The position numbers and the translations under genes were made by a program. Below are positions 61,249 through 64,000 of a stretch of DNA of 64,000 nucleotides, piece by piece; position 1 is the stretch's first letter; the number at the start of each line of letters is the position of its first letter. The stretch comes from Dirofilaria immitis (taxonomy: Eukaryota > Nematoda > Chromadorea > Rhabditida > Onchocercidae), in contig JAKNDB010000092.1 of the NCBI GenBank assembly GCA_024305405.1, forward strand, positions 2,945,501-3,009,500, written 5' to 3'. The notes beneath the pieces were generated by a model. The model did no database searches. It was not told the origin of the DNA and saw only the letters and a program-made list of their open reading frames with translations.

Positions 61249-61254
61249 AAATAA
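61249..61254 (+). terminator. polyadenylation signal AATAAA
   Basis: Hexamer about 160 bases after the stop of the BIRC6-type gene and before the convergent MAGE-type gene. Confidence 0.45.
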
Positions 61255-61414
61255 AATAACAGATGAGCATTACATAAGAAAAAAGTGATTAAGAAATCCT
61301 TAAATCATCCAGTGTTACATAAAACTTTTTCCCGATCATCTAAACATCAAAATAAGCAAATATCGAGAAAACACAATGTTACATTTGTGTTCCAAGTAAA
61401 TTTTCTTTCACTAA

Positions 61415-61420
61415 TTTATT
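61415..61420 (-). terminator. possible polyadenylation signal (AATAAA on minus strand)
   Basis: TTTATT on the plus strand, about 145 bases past the MAGE-type stop. A second candidate lies near 61224. Confidence 0.3.
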
Positions 61421-61564
61421 GAATACTCTTTTAATCAAAGAGACATATAATGCTAACGCTTCCCGTAAAAGGCCCTCTTCCATTACATTTTATAAAAATA
61501 TCAATCATCGAAAAATGGATACAATATTATAGAAGTTCAAATTTCTATTAACTATTAAGGGCAA

Positions 61565-63693
61565 TCAGCCATTTCGAGCAGCAGCAATCTGTGCTTCTTG
61601 ATAAGACAATTCCCAATGATGTGGAATACTATCATCCATGGTGGAATATGTCCGAAGAATTGCCTAAAAATTTTCAATTTTTTTCACTTTATAAATCAAT
61701 TTTATTAAATCTGTCAACCAACAAAATGCTGTTCGAGTAACATTCAAATTCCTCTAAAATGAATACAAAACTCGTTTTATTTTTTTTCAAAAAGAGTTTA
61801 TCTTTAAACTCCACAGGTTTAGGTTTAGTCTATTCCTCTCAAGTTCTGACTTAGAAGCACATCAATTCCTAAAATGATCTGGATATTATTTCTGCTGTGT
61901 TATGTTGAGAACAATTACGGATGAAAAGACTTAACGAAAAACATGCCATAGAGCAAAAAGAATTTTATTAAATCTATTTGAAGCAATACTTTGTTCGCAT
62001 ATTTTTCTATCCCATTTTTTAATTCATTTGTTCGTGATATCAACTTCTGTAGTATTCTTTGTCTATACTCTTTTCTTTACCATAAAAATCCAGTTTCTCA
62101 TACTGATACTGAGGAAAATAACAAAAATCATTTGTTTATTTGATTGTTTGGATTACAATTTCTTTTACGAAACAAGCTAAAGTTTCTGCAGTAACAAGAA
62201 ACTTATGAACCATTGGACTGATGAAGGATTTCGCCCGAGGTCCCCATTCATATGTTGTAACATCGTGGCCATTTCCATCCATTCCATTTGTGAAAGCTAG
62301 CCAACCTTAGATGAGAATATATATCAGCATCATTACAACCGTGATGAACAAAACCAAGTAAAATACAAAATCACTATACTTGGCTAAAAAATTTGTACAT
62401 AATTTCAAAAAAAAAGCAACTAAATAGAGTAACTTCAAAAAAAAATCAACTAAATAGAGTAACTGACTTTACGTAAACAGGAAAAAACTGACTTCGAAAA
62501 GAGGTCTCACCTTGTGAAATGAATTCGGCAGTAGGTGTGGCTCCGAGTAATTTGTTTAGATCCGCTTGTTTCCCAAAACAACTATTTTCAGTAATACCCA
62601 TTTCTTTCTTAAGCAAAAATATCACAAATACTTGAAGACAAACTAAAGTTTCTGCAGTAAATGTAAATCAGTTCTGTTTAAAATTTTAAACGATTTCCGA
62701 TAACAAAACCGGAAGTTTTTAGACTCCTTATTAAAAAAGTAAAAAATTAACCAGGAAATTTTTTAATAAGTTCTCGGAAACGACATAACTAAGAGAATTA
62801 GGATGATTCACCACATAAATGAACATCAGAATCGCAACCAATAGTCCATACTTTGCTTTATCCTATGACAAAGCATATGATATACAGTAATTTGATGAAA
62901 TTTATGGAAAAATTTGAAAAATAAGTTTTGATAATTATAAACGTTCGTTGACAGTAGTAGCAAAACGGATACTTCATCTGAATAACAACTGTTTTCATCA
63001 GAAATCTCGTGTTGAATTTTTAAAGCATTTTTTGCATACAACCGGTATCCCTGAGAAGTTTTTGTTTTACATATCTGAAATGAATGAATTTTTGAAATTC
63101 AAACTGCGGAATGGAGTTTTATTAAAACAACAATAAATTTAGGTAATTTAGAATAGAAATGCGAAACATCCTTAGCCAAATAGTTCGAGCTCATTAACTT
63201 TTAGTTTTCCTGAAAAACATAAAACATACTTTCACGCCAATAATTTCGTCCAGAATATCAATCGTTTTGTCAATACACTGTTCCCACATCCTAATGTTTG
63301 AAACTTTGGTGCACTTTTTTTTCTGTTCTGAAAAGATGTAAACCATGAAAACCGTAATTAATTCAAATTTATACTATTTGATTGTTGATGCACTTCTTCA
63401 GTTTTCGTTATGAAAAAACAGCATGTGATTGTTGACACTCATTTCGTTTAGAAATAAATGATGCTATAAAATGCTTTGGAATTGAGGAAACTCGCAACAG
63501 TCTTATGGCACTTTAAGATTTATGAACAAGTGCAATTTTTGAAACTTTACATAACAGTACCTGCAAATAGAGTATTAACTGAGCCAGTTCAGCAGTTCGG
63601 TCTTCCAACATCTCTTTTTCATTTTCATTATGAATTACTGTCTCGCAAAAACGCATATTCCGTAGAACTTTAAAAAATTCGGACCGAAGATTT
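61565..63693 (-). CDS. MAGE/Nse3-like protein (SMC5/6 complex subunit type)
   Basis: Exons in gene order: 63561-63693 (tentative start), 63230-63290, 62943-63074, 62511-62630, 62169-62305 and 61565-61663 (TGA). They read the MAGE homology domain: ELAQLILYLQ; CIDKTIDILDEIIGVK then GYRLYAKNAL; DEVSVLLLLSTN; LKKEMGITENSCFGKQ then LNKLLG; FISQGWLAFTN; and YEWGPRAKSFISPMVHKFL, the hallmark Y-E-x-W-G-P-R-A. Single MAGE genes of invertebrates encode Nse3, a winged-helix subunit of the SMC5/6 DNA-repair complex that pairs with the Nse1 RING protein in the nucleus. The gene tail-to-tails with the BIRC6-type gene, about 480 bases apart. Two junctions (63561/63290 and 62943/62630) have imperfect phase, probably from a missing base or a misplaced splice site. 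The 5' end may extend beyond 63693. Confidence 0.75.
62406..62463. repeat. tandem pair of about 29 bp in a MAGE-type intron
   Basis: The unit with CAACTAAATAGAGTAACT behind an A-run occurs twice. Confidence 0.8.
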
Positions 63694-64000
63694 CTAGGCA
63701 CAAACTTTCCTTAAACACCTTTAAAAACAATATGGAAGAAGAAATGACTTAACTTTCTTTACTGTTCAGTTTTACGAATACTTAATAGCAAAATATTAGT
63801 CTATATAAATAATGGAATATTAAAGTAATGTATTACATAATGAACACACATACAGTGATGAAAATTAAGCATTCTGAAAGAAGTTCGCGATAATCGCTAA
63901 AAAAAGAAACCAATGTTCATTTGATAAATCAATGCATTTTTTATTCAGTTCATAAAAATCATCATTAATTGATGGAAGCCATGCTCATTAAATAGCGAAA
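63694..64000. other. no feature recognised
   Basis: AT-rich sequence upstream of the first MAGE-type exon. It may contain the 5' exon or promoter, but no start codon with a good donor is evident. Confidence 0.4.

Noticed and set aside
1..64000. tRNA genes, rRNA, spliced-leader RNA genes, CRISPR arrays, bacterial operons
   Set aside because: No T-loop-like GGTTCGA sequence with a matching cloverleaf, no spliced-leader sequence and no regularly spaced repeats were seen. The gene structure is eukaryotic throughout.

Overview
The window is AT-rich nuclear DNA from a nematode, most likely a spirurid or filarial species. The evidence is many small exons, TTTTCAG-type 3' splice sites, GTAAGT/GTTAGT donors, and the genes themselves: an NR5A/NHR-25 receptor, an ADAMTS protease, a dead-esterase adhesion receptor, a BIRC6/UBC-17-type E2 and a MAGE/Nse3 protein. 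The sequence alone does not allow a species name. Genes were found by reading exons with conserved motifs, splice sites and intron phase, because most exons are shorter than a normal ORF cutoff.

Layout. 1279-2961 (-): DNA-binding domain of an NR5A nuclear receptor, continuing off the left edge. 3100-4100: triplet and purine simple repeats. 7249-8321 (+): 3' end of an unrecognised membrane protein. 12155-14365 (-): five exons of an unrecognised protein with a signal peptide and one membrane anchor. 14366-20295: mostly noncoding, with a few weak minus-strand candidates. 20296-26600 (+): complete 14-exon carboxylesterase-like membrane protein whose nucleophile serine is replaced by glycine. 26601-35812: noncoding and simple repeats, with weak candidate exons. 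35813-48147 (+): complete or nearly complete 20-exon ADAMTS with seven thrombospondin repeats. 50000-55010: a small ORF and a decayed BEL/Pao-like retroelement between diverged direct repeats. 56086-61086 (+): 11-exon BIRC6-type ubiquitin-conjugating enzyme. 61565-63693 (-): MAGE/Nse3-like gene, convergent with it.

Two observations stand out. First, about 440 bp spanning the 3' splice site and start of ADAMTS exon 6 recurs about 2.25 kb downstream as an inverted copy. The arms bracket exons 6-10, which encode most of the metalloprotease domain, and the distal arm ends in a perfect 48-bp hairpin carrying a decoy 3' splice site. This could drive exon circularisation, skipping, RNA editing or genomic inversion. 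Second, single-base shifts, mostly one base missing from a homopolymer, recur in the coding exons of at least five neighbouring and otherwise well conserved genes. This looks like residual indel error in the assembly rather than five pseudogenes.

The genes do not form an operon or a recognisable pathway. They look like an ordinary stretch of nematode chromosome. Coordinates ending at splice sites are predictions from sequence only.
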